Shown: one piece after another, positions 1-8,719 of the stretch | How positions within the stretch are numbered: the stretch's first letter is position 1 | Layout of the letters: every line of letters starts with the position of its first letter | Assembly: GCF_003383615.1 (NCBI RefSeq) | Contig: NZ_QNUL01000015.1 | Coordinates: 62,001-126,000, forward strand | Origin: Dyadobacter luteus | GTDB taxonomy: Bacteria > Bacteroidota > Bacteroidia > Cytophagales > Spirosomataceae | Length of the DNA stretch: 64,000 nucleotides | Direction: 5' to 3' | Translations under genes and position numbers: made by a program | Notes under the pieces: generated by a model | What the model saw: only the letters and a program-made list of their open reading frames with translations | Databases searched by the model: none | Told to the model about the DNA's origin: nothing

Positions 1-70
1 CTGAAGCTGATTTGTATTTGTGAGAAACCTGCTGAATCTCAATTGCCGGCGGTTGTATCATGCTCGAATC

Positions 71-1102
71 TTACTTCCCAAGGTTAAGTTTGGAAAGCTT
101 TTGAAATGCCTCCTTTTCCACTTCCCGGATATTCACAAGCATATCGGCAATTTCTTCGAAATCCTTCTGTTCTGTAAGGCGTCCTTTATAAACTCCGGCC
201 ATTTTGATGGCACTCCCCCGCCACAAATCTCCCGCCCGTGTGAAGTCTTCTGAAAGATTCGCAAGACGATCGTCCTGTAACCAGGCCGCCGATTCTTCCA
301 GGAACGCGCCATACAGAAAACGGAAACCTCCGCCACCCGTACCGATTTCTTCCTGCATACGCACGATTTGCCCGAGATATAAACTGGCCTTTTTGAGACC
401 AAGTTTATCACGCCATTTTCTGATATGATTGGAGGTATGTCTGATACCATCCACACCAGCGAAGTTGCCGGGAATCCTTAACATATCCCTGACATTTCTC
501 TTGATACCTGTTACGATACCTTTTCTGATCAGATCGTCATTAATTGCGCCAATGCGTTCAGGAAAATAAATATGACCCTTAGGCGCAAGCGGCCCTTGTG
601 CAAATCGTACCCGGTTAAGTTCCTGAGCAGAAAGATGTGTTACATCTTCCATAATAGGGTCACTGATATTGTACTGATCACCTTCACGGCCGTATACAAT
701 CAGATTATGAGCATTGAAGTGAAAGCGGTATTCTTTTGGAAAATAGGTAAGATGAAATACACCTACCTGGCAACCTACAGGCACTCCTTCACTTATTTTC
801 TTATCCAGAAAAAGCTGCGCTTTTTCCTGACTACTAAATTTCTTGCGACTTACTTCCACGCCAAGTGCCTTGCAGGTACGGGCGAAAATAGCACCCGGCA
901 TCGTCCTGAAAGAAATAGCAGGACCGTTGTTAATAGTAAGAAATGGAATTTGTATATAAAACAGCCCTGATCCCATACCAAACGCCAAAGGCTCTGTCAT
1001 GAAATCAAGGCCGTGGTGACGAAGCAGAGCCGTTGTCACACCATTCTCACAGTGTGCGGCCTGAACGTGATGAAATTCTTCTGTCCGTATATCTGTATTC
1101 AA
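71..1102 (-). CDS. BtrH-like acyltransferase/peptidase-fold protein (BtrH_N + DUF4872)
   Basis: The 343-residue protein matches the pattern of BtrH N-terminal-domain proteins followed by a DUF4872-type C-terminal half. BtrH in butirosin biosynthesis moves an acyl group from an acyl carrier protein to an amine; the fold is papain/C39-like. A plausible triad is visible: Cys18 in AAHCENG, His132 in NAHNLI and Asp148 in ISDP. There is no signal peptide, so it should be cytoplasmic. It is the last gene of the minus-strand pigment train seen here, 4 bp after the 132-residue gene, and the train probably continues past base 1. In this setting I infer an acyl transfer step, possibly joining acyl and resorcinol parts of a flexirubin-like ester; the substrate is not shown by the sequence. 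Family call fairly sure, role tentative. Confidence 0.8.
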   Translation of the reverse strand: MNTDIRTEEFHHVQAAHCENGVTTALLRHHGLDFMTEPLAFGMGSGLFYIQIPFLTINNGPAISFRTMPGAIFARTCKALGVEVSRKKFSSQEKAQLFLDKKISEGVPVGCQVGVFHLTYFPKEYRFHFNAHNLIVYGREGDQYNISDPIMEDVTHLSAQELNRVRFAQGPLAPKGHIYFPERIGAINDDLIRKGIVTGIKRNVRDMLRIPGNFAGVDGIRHTSNHIRKWRDKLGLKKASLYLGQIVRMQEEIGTGGGGFRFLYGAFLEESAAWLQDDRLANLSEDFTRAGDLWRGSAIKMAGVYKGRLTEQKDFEEIADMLVNIREVEKEAFQKLSKLNLGK

Positions 1103-1106
1103 TTGT

Positions 1107-1505
1107 TTAACCTTTAAAATTTTTCAATTCGTCTACAGTAATATCAAAGGCATTGGCATATTTTTGAAGCTTTTTATCACTAAGCTCCTTGAATACAGAA
1201 GGTTTCAGATGTCTTTTTATAAAAAAACTAAAAAAACCTGTATAACCTGCCAACACTGTAAGATCCATAAGCCGGAGTTCCATAAAATAGTATACCGGAC
1301 TTTTCTCCCCGTTTGCCACAGCCTTCCGCGCCTCTTCTACCCTATCATTTACATTATCCCAGGCACTGTCAAGCGCTTCCTTCTTCACATCCCAGCCCTT
1401 ACTCAGTGCTGTTTCATATTTCCCGTCTTCATTTTTGACATAGCAAAGTTCACGTGTTAAGCGCGACAATGCCCCCGGTTCTTGTGGCAAATCTTCCTTT
1501 TTCAT
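1107..1505 (-). CDS. Conserved hypothetical protein of the flexirubin-type cluster
   Basis: A 132-residue, charged, mostly helical protein without signal peptide. One hydrophobic stretch (about residues 78-96, LMDLTVLAGYTGFFSFF) could lie against or in a membrane. The C-terminal 25 residues (SDKKLQKYANAFDITVDELKNF) resemble the second half of a small helix-turn-helix or an ACP-like helix, but nothing specific can be claimed. It lies between the BtrH-like gene (4 bp) and the DarB-like ketosynthase (66 bp) on the same strand, so it is very likely co-transcribed with them. Function unknown; a small accessory or membrane-association factor for the acyl chemistry is one possibility. Confidence 0.7.
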   Translation of the reverse strand: MKKEDLPQEPGALSRLTRELCYVKNEDGKYETALSKGWDVKKEALDSAWDNVNDRVEEARKAVANGEKSPVYYFMELRLMDLTVLAGYTGFFSFFIKRHLKPSVFKELSDKKLQKYANAFDITVDELKNFKG

Positions 1506-1571
1506 AGTGAACGATTATTAAAACAGCATGAATCAGATAGAGAAATCGGATAACAATTTAATCAATTATTA

Positions 1572-2714
1572 CTAGCAAACCGTTAACAGACAGAACATAT
1601 ATGAAAATCTTGAACTCTCCGGAACAGCGAGCAGCACCTTCTGACCCTTTTCAAGTTTACCACTCGCGAAAAGTTCTTCAACCATCATGTATATAGATGC
1701 CGCGCCAACATTTCCTTTAGTCGCCAGATTCGTAAACCATTTTTCCTTCGGAACCGGAATACCGTTTTCAATCAGTACATCTTCAATTTTACTTTCGAAG
1801 AAATAACTCGAAATGTGAGGGAGAAAATAATCAACATCATTCATGTCAAATCCTTTCTCTGTCAATATTCCCTTCAGGTTGGTGAAACCCAGTCTCACGA
1901 TCTTCTCACTGAGCAATTTCACATCCTGCTTGATACCAAATACCGATTTGGACTGAATTTCCTCATTGGAATAGTCCTTAAAGCTTTTCAAAGTACCATC
2001 TTCCAGTTTATGCGCACCCTGATACATACAGGCTTCCTCCTCGTTGGCAAACGAACAACCTTCAATCCAGTCAATCCTGAGAGACGGTCCGGTTTCATTA
2101 GGCTTCCCTTCAATCAAAAATGCACCGGCACCATCCGAAAGCATCCAACGCAGAAAATCTTTATCAAAAGAAACATACGGGTTCTGCTCCAAGCGGATCA
2201 GTTCCTGCACTTCTTCTTCAAATTGCTCCGCCCTTAATGAGGGAGAAAAACGCTCTGAAGCAACTGCAATGGCCTTTTTCTTATCCTGAAGCTTTACCGA
2301 CATATACGCATATTTCAACGCGTGCATACCTGCACAGCAAACTCCGGACGGAGAAACTACTTCAATCGAACCAGTTTCAGGTAACCAGCCATGAATCATG
2401 ACGCCATGTGAAGGCATAAGCTGGTCGGGGCTGGAAGTTCCTGCACTCAGCAAATCTGCTTCTTTGATTTCACTCGTATTCTCAGAAAACAAACCTTTTA
2501 CTGCCAACGCAGCCATTTCAGCGTTCGTATGAGTAGGCTGTCCCTCACGGGTATATGCATAGTAGCGGTTCTTTATTTTATTGTTTCTTAAAACAATTGC
2601 CTTCGATTTGGATGACTTACCGTTTATGAATCCCAGATATTCTTCCATCTCCTCGTTGGCAACGCCTTCGTTAGGAAGAAATTTGGAAACTCTGGTTATG
2701 TATGCTTCTGACAT
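1572..2714 (-). CDS. darB: Beta-ketoacyl-ACP synthase III family protein (DarB-like ketosynthase)
   Basis: A 380-residue KAS III (FabH-like) thiolase-fold enzyme. The active-site triad can be placed at Cys127 (GVCCAGMHAL), His300 (FLPHISS) and Asn335 (KGNVGAAS), as in FabH and in DarB of dialkylresorcinol clusters. DarB-type enzymes condense two beta-keto or acyl chains and help cyclise them to the cyclohexanedione precursor of dialkylresorcinols. The DarA homologue follows upstream in the operon with a 48-bp gap, the pairing typical of flexirubin clusters in Bacteroidota. Start at 2714 gives the expected N-terminus (AYITRVSKFLPNE). A plain fatty-acid FabH is less likely because of the neighbours. 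The gene symbol rests on family and context. Confidence 0.85.
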   Translation of the reverse strand: MSEAYITRVSKFLPNEGVANEEMEEYLGFINGKSSKSKAIVLRNNKIKNRYYAYTREGQPTHTNAEMAALAVKGLFSENTSEIKEADLLSAGTSSPDQLMPSHGVMIHGWLPETGSIEVVSPSGVCCAGMHALKYAYMSVKLQDKKKAIAVASERFSPSLRAEQFEEEVQELIRLEQNPYVSFDKDFLRWMLSDGAGAFLIEGKPNETGPSLRIDWIEGCSFANEEEACMYQGAHKLEDGTLKSFKDYSNEEIQSKSVFGIKQDVKLLSEKIVRLGFTNLKGILTEKGFDMNDVDYFLPHISSYFFESKIEDVLIENGIPVPKEKWFTNLATKGNVGAASIYMMVEELFASGKLEKGQKVLLAVPESSRFSYMFCLLTVC

Positions 2715-2762
2715 TTTAATAATGGTAATAATTAATAGGTTGATGATTTGCTGATCACTGGC

Positions 2763-3665
2763 TCAGTCTACACCATAATAATATTCTTTCGACTTCTTTA
2801 TAGACTTCTGACTGAACGGGGCAATCAGTATAAAATACACGGTCAAAATGATCGGCGACGCGACAAACAGCGCAATCAGCAAATAGTATTTAAACAGATT
2901 AACGAAGAACGCACGCTTTTCAGCAGTAACACCTTTTTTCTTGATCAGGCTCGCCCATATTCTGAATATCTTCTTTCCTCTCATTTCGATAAACCAGATA
3001 TCCGTCGGGATATCGATCAGTCCAAGAGAAAGGATTTTCTTTTGAAGCCCGTCAAAATTATTCTCGCTCAGTGCCTTGTTTACAATTACGCCAAATTTAT
3101 CAGCGCTTTTGATATCCTGGTCGCTTACACCCGGAACGGGCAAAACACCCCATTTTCTCTCCTTTTTGCCCGTAAGCATCCAGTGAAAAATGGTAAGAAC
3201 ACTGATCAAATTCGGTTCGCGGTCCATAAGAGGGACGTTCCCAACGAGCTTTCCACCTGCATTGCGAATATACGCTTTGATACTTTCCTGAGAATTGAGC
3301 CACATATTCCTTCCGCCTATTACCGTAACAACCGGTGTTCTTTTCAGCTTTTGCTGAAAAGAAGGATCCTGTAAAATTGATGTTGCCGGAAGCGATGGTG
3401 ATAAAAACCATGGCTGGTATCCGAACACGATCAAATCATATTTTTCAGATCCATACTGAATAGGCTTCAGAGCTACCGGTTCTTCATTCACACACTCAGG
3501 CATGGTATTGTAAAAAACTTCACTCGTCCACGGAAATGCAATGGGCTGCACTGGTTGTATGGCAACTCTTTCAATTTCTGCATTTTCAAAAGGGATCAAA
3601 AAATTGTCGATAATTTCGTTCAATTGTCCCGATTGAGAATAATTTATTACTAGCACCTTTTTCAT
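2763..3665 (-). CDS. darA: Dialkylresorcinol condensing enzyme DarA homologue
   Basis: A 300-residue protein with a flavodoxin/NADPH-FMN-reductase-like N-terminus (KVLVINYSQSGQLNEI, residues 3-18) and a hydrophobic C-terminal segment near residues 260-283 (LFKYYLLIALFVASPIILTV region). It fits the DarA family that works with the KAS III protein DarB to make the dialkylresorcinol part of flexirubins; DarA is thought to act at the aromatisation step. It sits directly upstream of the DarB-like gene in the same train. The putative C-terminal membrane anchor suggests resorcinol formation at the inner membrane, which is inference. No in-frame defects seen. Confidence 0.85.
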   Translation of the reverse strand: MKKVLVINYSQSGQLNEIIDNFLIPFENAEIERVAIQPVQPIAFPWTSEVFYNTMPECVNEEPVALKPIQYGSEKYDLIVFGYQPWFLSPSLPATSILQDPSFQQKLKRTPVVTVIGGRNMWLNSQESIKAYIRNAGGKLVGNVPLMDREPNLISVLTIFHWMLTGKKERKWGVLPVPGVSDQDIKSADKFGVIVNKALSENNFDGLQKKILSLGLIDIPTDIWFIEMRGKKIFRIWASLIKKKGVTAEKRAFFVNLFKYYLLIALFVASPIILTVYFILIAPFSQKSIKKSKEYYYGVD

Positions 3666-3692
3666 TTGAACAAGCTAATATTTCAGATGCCT

Positions 3693-4175
3693 CTACCGCA
3701 AATCTACTGTTTTAATAATTTTTGAATCTTCTGCATAATTCCTGATCACCTTCTTTAAGTCTTCATCAAGCTTCTTAAAGTTGCTTATGATCAATTGTTT
3801 ATCAGATTGTATATCCTTATTGTATTTTAAAATTCCCGGCGCGTGCTCCTGGATAGTCAACCGAATGAAACGATACTCTACGTTATCAGGATTCCGGCTA
3901 ATCTCTGCTTCCAGCAACTTTGCTCCCGACTTGAAAGTTTTCACCTTATTCCCAGCCCCTTTCAAAAACTCCGCCTTCTTCATCAAAAGTGCACCTTTCC
4001 TGGCATTCTCCAGAGAAGTCAAACCTTCCGACTCCAGCTTTTCAAGTTCCAGGTTTATACCAGCTTCGGAGTGACCCGACAATGCCTTAAAAAAAGAACT
4101 CCTGTCCCTTCCTATACTTTGCAAGGCACAAAATAGAGTCAATAGCACAATCGTCAAACTAATCCTTCCTTTCAT
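3693..4175 (-). CDS. Secreted conserved hypothetical protein in the flexirubin-type cluster
   Basis: The chosen start (ATG at 4173-4175, MKGRISLTIVLL) gives a 160-residue protein with a clean signal peptide ending near SIGRD. A start 45 bases upstream would put an unlikely 15-residue extension before the signal peptide and overlap the methyltransferase stop. The mature part is helical and charged (Lys/Glu-rich, LEKLESEGL, FKKLDEDLKKV), with no recognisable catalytic motif. The tight position between the methyltransferase and darA implies co-transcription. Small exported helical proteins of this kind occur in other flexirubin clusters, perhaps linked to outer-membrane placement of the pigment, but that role is speculative. 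Confidence 0.75.
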   Translation of the reverse strand: MKGRISLTIVLLTLFCALQSIGRDRSSFFKALSGHSEAGINLELEKLESEGLTSLENARKGALLMKKAEFLKGAGNKVKTFKSGAKLLEAEISRNPDNVEYRFIRLTIQEHAPGILKYNKDIQSDKQLIISNFKKLDEDLKKVIRNYAEDSKIIKTVDLR

Positions 4176-4219
4176 TCTCCGTCCTGAATCAATACTACAA
4201 AGATAGAAATTACCCGACA

Positions 4220-5284
4220 CTATACATCAGCCCTTTTCCGGCACTCCAGAATCGAATGGTAGCTGTCCCCGATTAATGGATAGGTTTCTACCACTTCAAA
4301 TCCCGACTCCTTCACAAGTTCCTTCATCACATCAATGCTGTACATTTTGCTGTTTCCGTTGGCCATAATGGTAAAGTACAAAGATGTAGCTACCAAACTG
4401 TACTCGGCAGCAGGGTACGCCTGGTTGTCAAAAAATGGTTCCAGGATATACAAAGTAGTGGTTTCAGAAGCCGCCTGATAGGCGTTTTTGAGTATCTGAA
4501 CAATTTCTTCTTTTGAAAAACAGTCCAGAAACTGACTCATCCAGATGACATCGGGACCCTGAGGAATTTTTTGTTCTGTATTTAAAAGGTCAATTGCGTG
4601 AAAATCGATACGATCCAGCAGTCCCTTTTCTGTGGCATTTTGCCGCGCCACTTTTAACTGAACCGGCAAATCAAGTATTTTTATCCTCACATCAGCATCA
4701 TGAGCACAGCAGGCAAAAGACCACTTACCTGTATTACCGCCCACATCAAATATCAGTTTAGGCTGATTTCTGAACACGATTTTTAAAGCTTCCGGAAATG
4801 CTCCGTCAGAATAATAATGATCAAAATCAAACCACGATTTTTTTGCAGGCTCCGGTAAAATAGAAAGTCCTTCATAAATCGTAGGCCAGTCACCCAGCAC
4901 TTTCAATCCTTCCGGTTTTCCTTTCACAATACTATCCGTCATGGCCTTGGCACCCATATAGCAAACGTCGTTCATGAAGTTCACATTGATGCGCGTCATT
5001 TCATCTTTCAGAAGAAAAAATCCTATTTTCGTAATTTTAACTACCTTATTTTCAACCTCCAGAACGCCTATTACTGCGGCTGCTTCAATCAGCAAATTGA
5101 TTCCGTATTCACTTACATCCAGTGTTTCTACAATGGTATCAATACTTACTCCTTTACGGTGCTTGTTGATAAACTCCAGAATACCCAGATCGCGAAGTGC
5201 AATCACAGACTGGAAGAACATGGGGCCAAAAGCTATTTTTTGCGCTTCATATTTGGCTTCAATCGCCGACAATTCCTTTTTCAT
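4220..5284 (-). CDS. SAM-dependent methyltransferase (O-methyltransferase family 2-like)
   Basis: A 354-residue protein with an N-terminal winged-helix dimerisation half (residues ~15-95) and a Rossmann SAM-binding half. The glycine-rich SAM motif is FDVGGNTGKWSF (179-190), followed by an acidic loop (ILDLPVQ) and a DVIWMSQFLDCF stretch resembling the family-2 catalytic region. Such enzymes methylate phenolic hydroxyls or ring carbons of small molecules. Flexirubins often carry ring methyl groups, so methylation of the aryl or resorcinol unit is a reasonable inference. It sits between the YdcF-like lipoprotein gene (20 bp) and the secreted hypothetical gene. Confidence 0.85.
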   Translation of the reverse strand: MKKELSAIEAKYEAQKIAFGPMFFQSVIALRDLGILEFINKHRKGVSIDTIVETLDVSEYGINLLIEAAAVIGVLEVENKVVKITKIGFFLLKDEMTRINVNFMNDVCYMGAKAMTDSIVKGKPEGLKVLGDWPTIYEGLSILPEPAKKSWFDFDHYYSDGAFPEALKIVFRNQPKLIFDVGGNTGKWSFACCAHDADVRIKILDLPVQLKVARQNATEKGLLDRIDFHAIDLLNTEQKIPQGPDVIWMSQFLDCFSKEEIVQILKNAYQAASETTTLYILEPFFDNQAYPAAEYSLVATSLYFTIMANGNSKMYSIDVMKELVKESGFEVVETYPLIGDSYHSILECRKRADV

Positions 5285-5304
5285 TCGCTGTATTTATGGT
5301 TCCC

Positions 5305-6030
5305 TTATTCCTTGGCAGGCAGGGTTCTGTTTTTATATCTTCTTTTTAGCTTTTTCGTCTTTAAGTCGGATTCATACCATTGGATATAACCTCCCATCGT
5401 TCCTTTGAATCTCTGAAAAAAATGTTCCCGTTCCGACAATCTCACAAAATCTTTCCTCATCGCAAGAGCAGGATTTATTCCTGGTTCATCCATCTTCAAC
5501 GACCGCAAAGTATCCAAAACCGTGGGTAAAAAACCAATAGGTAATTCGAACCGGCGTGCAAATTTAGACATATAACTGTTTTGGTACGGATCGGTGGCGA
5601 GCGCTACTTTGGTAAACCCCATATCGCGTGCCATGCAAAACGAGTAATACACATTTTCAGTACTGTGCTCTGCTTTTTCTTCTATGAAAATCCTGTCTTC
5701 GGCAACACCCATAGCAACAGCATATTGCTTCATAATTCTACTTTCAATATAGGGAGTCGCAACCGCTGAGCCTGAAAAAATAATATTTTTAGCATAGCCC
5801 TTCCTGTATAGAAAATTGGCCCAATGCACTCTCATTTTTACGACTCTGTCCCAGTTTTGCCCATTGTAAGGAAAGCCAGGCACTATTACTACATCGTAAG
5901 GTTGCTGACCGATTCCTTCTTTAAATGCCTTTTCTGCCGAACGAAACATCATTTTCGTACAACCGGTTGAGAGCAGAATAAGTAAGAGCAGTAAACCTAA
6001 ATATCGGAATTTCACGCTGATTGGTTTCAA
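5305..6030 (-). CDS. YdcF/DUF218 family lipoprotein
   Basis: A 241-residue protein with a lipoprotein signal (hydrophobic 11-20, LLSTGC, lipid-attachment Cys24) followed by a DUF218/SanA-YdcF domain (VVIVPGFPYNGQ; NIIFSGSAV; STENVYYSF; KVALATDPYQ). YdcF proteins are Rossmann-like with largely unknown roles; SanA affects envelope permeability. Here the protein should be anchored outside the inner membrane. The 115-bp gap upstream holds a strong hairpin (6038-6078), so this gene may begin a separately tuned part of the operon. It is a frequent companion of flexirubin genes, but its reaction is unknown. Confidence 0.8.
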   Translation of the reverse strand: MKPISVKFRYLGLLLLLILLSTGCTKMMFRSAEKAFKEGIGQQPYDVVIVPGFPYNGQNWDRVVKMRVHWANFLYRKGYAKNIIFSGSAVATPYIESRIMKQYAVAMGVAEDRIFIEEKAEHSTENVYYSFCMARDMGFTKVALATDPYQNSYMSKFARRFELPIGFLPTVLDTLRSLKMDEPGINPALAMRKDFVRLSEREHFFQRFKGTMGGYIQWYESDLKTKKLKRRYKNRTLPAKE

Positions 6031-6037
6031 AATAAGG

Positions 6038-6078
6038 AAGCTGTGAGACGTCCAAAAAAGAAGAACGTTTCACAGCTT
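6038..6078 (-). terminator. Hairpin inside the pigment operon (possible attenuator or RNA-stability element)
   Basis: Arms 6038-6051 and 6065-6078 pair over 14 bp with one G-T position (AAGCTGTGAGACGT against ACGTTTCACAGCTT). It lies between the 209-residue gene and the YdcF gene. In the direction of transcription it is followed by CCTTATTTTG rather than a clean T-run, so a strong terminator is uncertain; it may lower downstream expression or protect the upstream mRNA. Confidence 0.5.
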
Positions 6079-6145
6079 ACAGGAAAACTTATTGTTCGTA
6101 TCAGTTTTGAAAACCTGAAAATAGAAAACTATTTCCTATTTCTCA

Positions 6146-6775
6146 TTATTTGGCAGCCTGGCTCCACTTCTTGTAATAGTCCGAACCTATGTTACCGTTG
6201 ATCTTGTATACAGCTCCGGCCCAGTAGTTACGGAAGCCAAAACCAGCTGCTTTACCCTCTACTTTCTCAATCAGCAACACTTTACGTGTTGACAGATCAA
6301 TGAATGTAACCCAAACAGTCATTTTTTCCAGGGTTTTATTCAGGCTCTCTACAACGTACACAACACCAACACCTTCTTTTTCACTCAACGCATATTTAGA
6401 AACCGCCTTTCTGGCCTGATCCTCGGTCAAGGTATAAGATTCGTTGATGATGTTATCAGCTACGTTCGCATTCTTGTTCTGTTTGATCATGTCCGCAACT
6501 TTTGCGCTGTATTGATCGGCTCTCAGTTTAAGCGGCTTTTCAAGAGAGAACTTCTTGGGTTCAGCCTCAATCAGCGTATTCCAGCTCACCATATGCTGAT
6601 TCTGGATCGCATTCGGATCTGTAAAGCCCGGACTACCAATATACTTCGCATGCGTAAAATCCAATCCAAGAAAAACAACTTTTGCTTTTCCATTGAAAAC
6701 ATCAGCAAGAGTGTTTTGTGCGTAACTCTGCACGAAACTTAAAACCAGAAGGCCTGCAATAAAGAACTTTTTCAT
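6146..6775 (-). CDS. Secreted conserved hypothetical protein (209 aa)
   Basis: A signal peptide is evident (MKKFFIAGLLVLSFVQSYAQ, cleavage after SYAQ). The mature protein starts with a beta-strand/Asp-Phe motif (AKVVFLGLDFTHAKYIGS) and has a helical middle rich in Lys and Asn. No known domain is recognised. It is followed 115 bp downstream by the YdcF gene and preceded by another secreted unknown with only 30 bp between them, so the two probably form a functional pair in the periplasm or outer membrane. The LGLDFT start of the mature part resembles other Bacteroidota secreted proteins of unknown role. Function not assigned. Confidence 0.75.
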   Translation of the reverse strand: MKKFFIAGLLVLSFVQSYAQNTLADVFNGKAKVVFLGLDFTHAKYIGSPGFTDPNAIQNQHMVSWNTLIEAEPKKFSLEKPLKLRADQYSAKVADMIKQNKNANVADNIINESYTLTEDQARKAVSKYALSEKEGVGVVYVVESLNKTLEKMTVWVTFIDLSTRKVLLIEKVEGKAAGFGFRNYWAGAVYKINGNIGSDYYKKWSQAAK

Positions 6776-6805
6776 TTTATGTGTTTAATTCAATTAATCA
6801 GATGG

Positions 6806-7420
6806 CTATTTTAATTTTTTATCCAGAAACGCCGCTAAACTTTTGCCCGCTTTCGCATAAGATTCCGCTATGCGAACGCCGGTATCAAAGTCATATCCGC
6901 CAAATTGACCGCCCGGCACTTTTGCCAGAACAATTTCCGCCAGTTTTGCGGATTTGTTAGCAGATTCTACCAATTCTATTTCATAATCGACAGAAGCATT
7001 TTTACGCACAACGCCTACATTGAAACCCGGCTCCACAAACTTGGTCTTCACTATAAAGGTGTATTTTGTATCCGGCCGGCCATGCACAGCCGTGAGGCCT
7101 TTGTCCGCTAATCCTTTCGAAAACAACTCCTCGAACTTGGGCTCATATTTATTTTTACGATCATCTACCCAGTCTTTTTGCCAGGCATCTCCTTTGCCGG
7201 CTTCCTTGGCATTATACTCCGCAGCTTTCTTGTCGAGGTACTCCTTTTCCGTAGCAAACTTCCCTACACCGAAGGAAGAATAATCGTACTCAATGTTCAC
7301 ATTTTTTTCACCAGAAAGTGCATCCACACTCCCCGATTTCAAATCAACACGCTGAGCAAAGGAAACATCAGACAGGCACAAAGATACCACCGCAGAGGCA
7401 GCAAACACCAAAGATTTCAT
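6806..7420 (-). CDS. Secreted conserved hypothetical protein (204 aa)
   Basis: The N-terminus is a signal peptide (cleavage after DVSFA). The mature protein has a beta-rich central part (KYTFIVKTKFVEPGFNVGVV; ASVDYEIELVES) and a helical C-terminus (AGKSLAAFLDKKLK). It resembles small envelope proteins that bind or sense lipids, but no domain can be named. Short gaps to the PaaK-like gene (30 bp) and to the other secreted unknown (30 bp) place it in the pigment operon. A role in handling or placing the pigment at the outer membrane would fit the setting, but is only inference. Confidence 0.75.
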   Translation of the reverse strand: MKSLVFAASAVVSLCLSDVSFAQRVDLKSGSVDALSGEKNVNIEYDYSSFGVGKFATEKEYLDKKAAEYNAKEAGKGDAWQKDWVDDRKNKYEPKFEELFSKGLADKGLTAVHGRPDTKYTFIVKTKFVEPGFNVGVVRKNASVDYEIELVESANKSAKLAEIVLAKVPGGQFGGYDFDTGVRIAESYAKAGKSLAAFLDKKLK

Positions 7421-7450
7421 ATTGTGAATTTGTTAGGAGTTAGAGACAAA

Positions 7451-8701
7451 TCAAATATATATCAATTTTTCAGGTTTGCGTTTTTCCTGTTTGTATATTC
7501 TGAAATTGAGTTCTTGAGCGGTAATAAATTCAAGCTGCGGCGACACCCGAAGCTTAGATTTAAACAGCGAATGCAGCATTTCTCTGAAAGTTGGGTTGGA
7601 TAAATTGAGTGGTAACAGAACCGTAATTTCGTCGTTACCGTATTCGTTCTTCGAAATCACAACCTGATACAATTCTATCTCCTTCACCATATCCAGCACA
7701 TCGAAAATGGCTGGTGGAAATATCGTCGTTCCTTTGAATTTGATCATCTGCTGCTTTCTTCCCACCACCGGGCCCAAACGCTCGCTGGTTCTCCCACATT
7801 TACACGGTTCATAATATACATGACAAAGGTCTCCTGTTTTATAACGGATCAGAGGCATTCCTTCCACGCCAAGCGTTGTAACGACCACTTCACCTAATCC
7901 TCCCTCCCCCACTGCATTTCCGTCTTCATCCACCACTTCCAGTATCAACAGGTCAGGATTAACATGACCGCCATTTCCATATTCACATTCCGTGAAGGCT
8001 GCCCCCATTTCCGTGGATGCATAAGTAGAGTATAATTTGATATCCCATTGAGAAGTGATACGCTTCCCCAACTCGTTGTAGGTAAAATCGGCATTCCGGA
8101 TAGGTTCTCCGATACAGATTACGGATTTCACACTTGAAGCTGCAAAGTCTATTCCGTTGGCCTCGGCGTAATCCAGCAATCTGGGAATGAAGGAAGGAAT
8201 AGCAATTAACACCGTCGGAGAAAAACGCTGGATTGATTCCCATTGTAGAAACGGTGCCCCCGGCCCTACGCGGATCATTCCGGCTCCTATTTTCCGCGCA
8301 CCCATCCAATAGGCCAATCCGGCCATAAAACGCTTGTCGATGGTGGTCATCAGTTGGTAAATATCATCCGCACCGCCACCAGCACAACGGAAAGATTCTG
8401 ACTCATTAGTTGCCAGTCGTTCAATATCCGAATCCGTCAGATAAAAAGCAACCGGATCGCTCATGGTTCCAGAAGTCGTTACAAAATCAGCAATACGGCT
8501 TTTAGGGACGCATAAAAAAGCATCATTCTCACGCGCCAGATCATCCTTCGTAGTAAACGGAAGTTGTATCAGATCAGAAGCCGACTGAATCGTTTTGTAA
8601 TCAATAGTATGTTCACTGAATATTCGCTGGTAATAAGGCGAGTGCCCGGCAACGTATTCGATAAGTGATGGTAATCGTGTATCAGGTATTTCGTTTTTCA
8701 T
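7451..8701 (-). CDS. PaaK-like AMP-forming acyl/aryl-CoA (or -ACP) ligase
   Basis: A 416-residue ANL-superfamily enzyme of the phenylacetate-CoA ligase/CoF-synthetase type. Seen motifs: P-loop-like TTSGTMSDPVAF, adenine-site YASTEMGAAF, and the conserved RYKTGDL with a Cys pair (CKCGR) as in PaaK. The family activates aromatic or other carboxylates with ATP to acyl-AMP and transfers them to a thiol. In flexirubin clusters an AMP ligase loads the aromatic starter (cinnamate- or hydroxybenzoate-type) onto carrier protein, so this is the best candidate for that step; the substrate cannot be read from sequence. Co-directional with the C45-like gene upstream (18 bp). Confidence 0.85.
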   Translation of the reverse strand: MKNEIPDTRLPSLIEYVAGHSPYYQRIFSEHTIDYKTIQSASDLIQLPFTTKDDLARENDAFLCVPKSRIADFVTTSGTMSDPVAFYLTDSDIERLATNESESFRCAGGGADDIYQLMTTIDKRFMAGLAYWMGARKIGAGMIRVGPGAPFLQWESIQRFSPTVLIAIPSFIPRLLDYAEANGIDFAASSVKSVICIGEPIRNADFTYNELGKRITSQWDIKLYSTYASTEMGAAFTECEYGNGGHVNPDLLILEVVDEDGNAVGEGGLGEVVVTTLGVEGMPLIRYKTGDLCHVYYEPCKCGRTSERLGPVVGRKQQMIKFKGTTIFPPAIFDVLDMVKEIELYQVVISKNEYGNDEITVLLPLNLSNPTFREMLHSLFKSKLRVSPQLEFITAQELNFRIYKQEKRKPEKLIYI

Positions 8702-8719
8702 GACTTGACTGTAATGTAA

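Noticed and set aside
2748-3374. 208-residue plus-strand open frame opposite darA
   Set aside because: It is an overlap of a clear DarA homologue, without recognisable motifs or start context.
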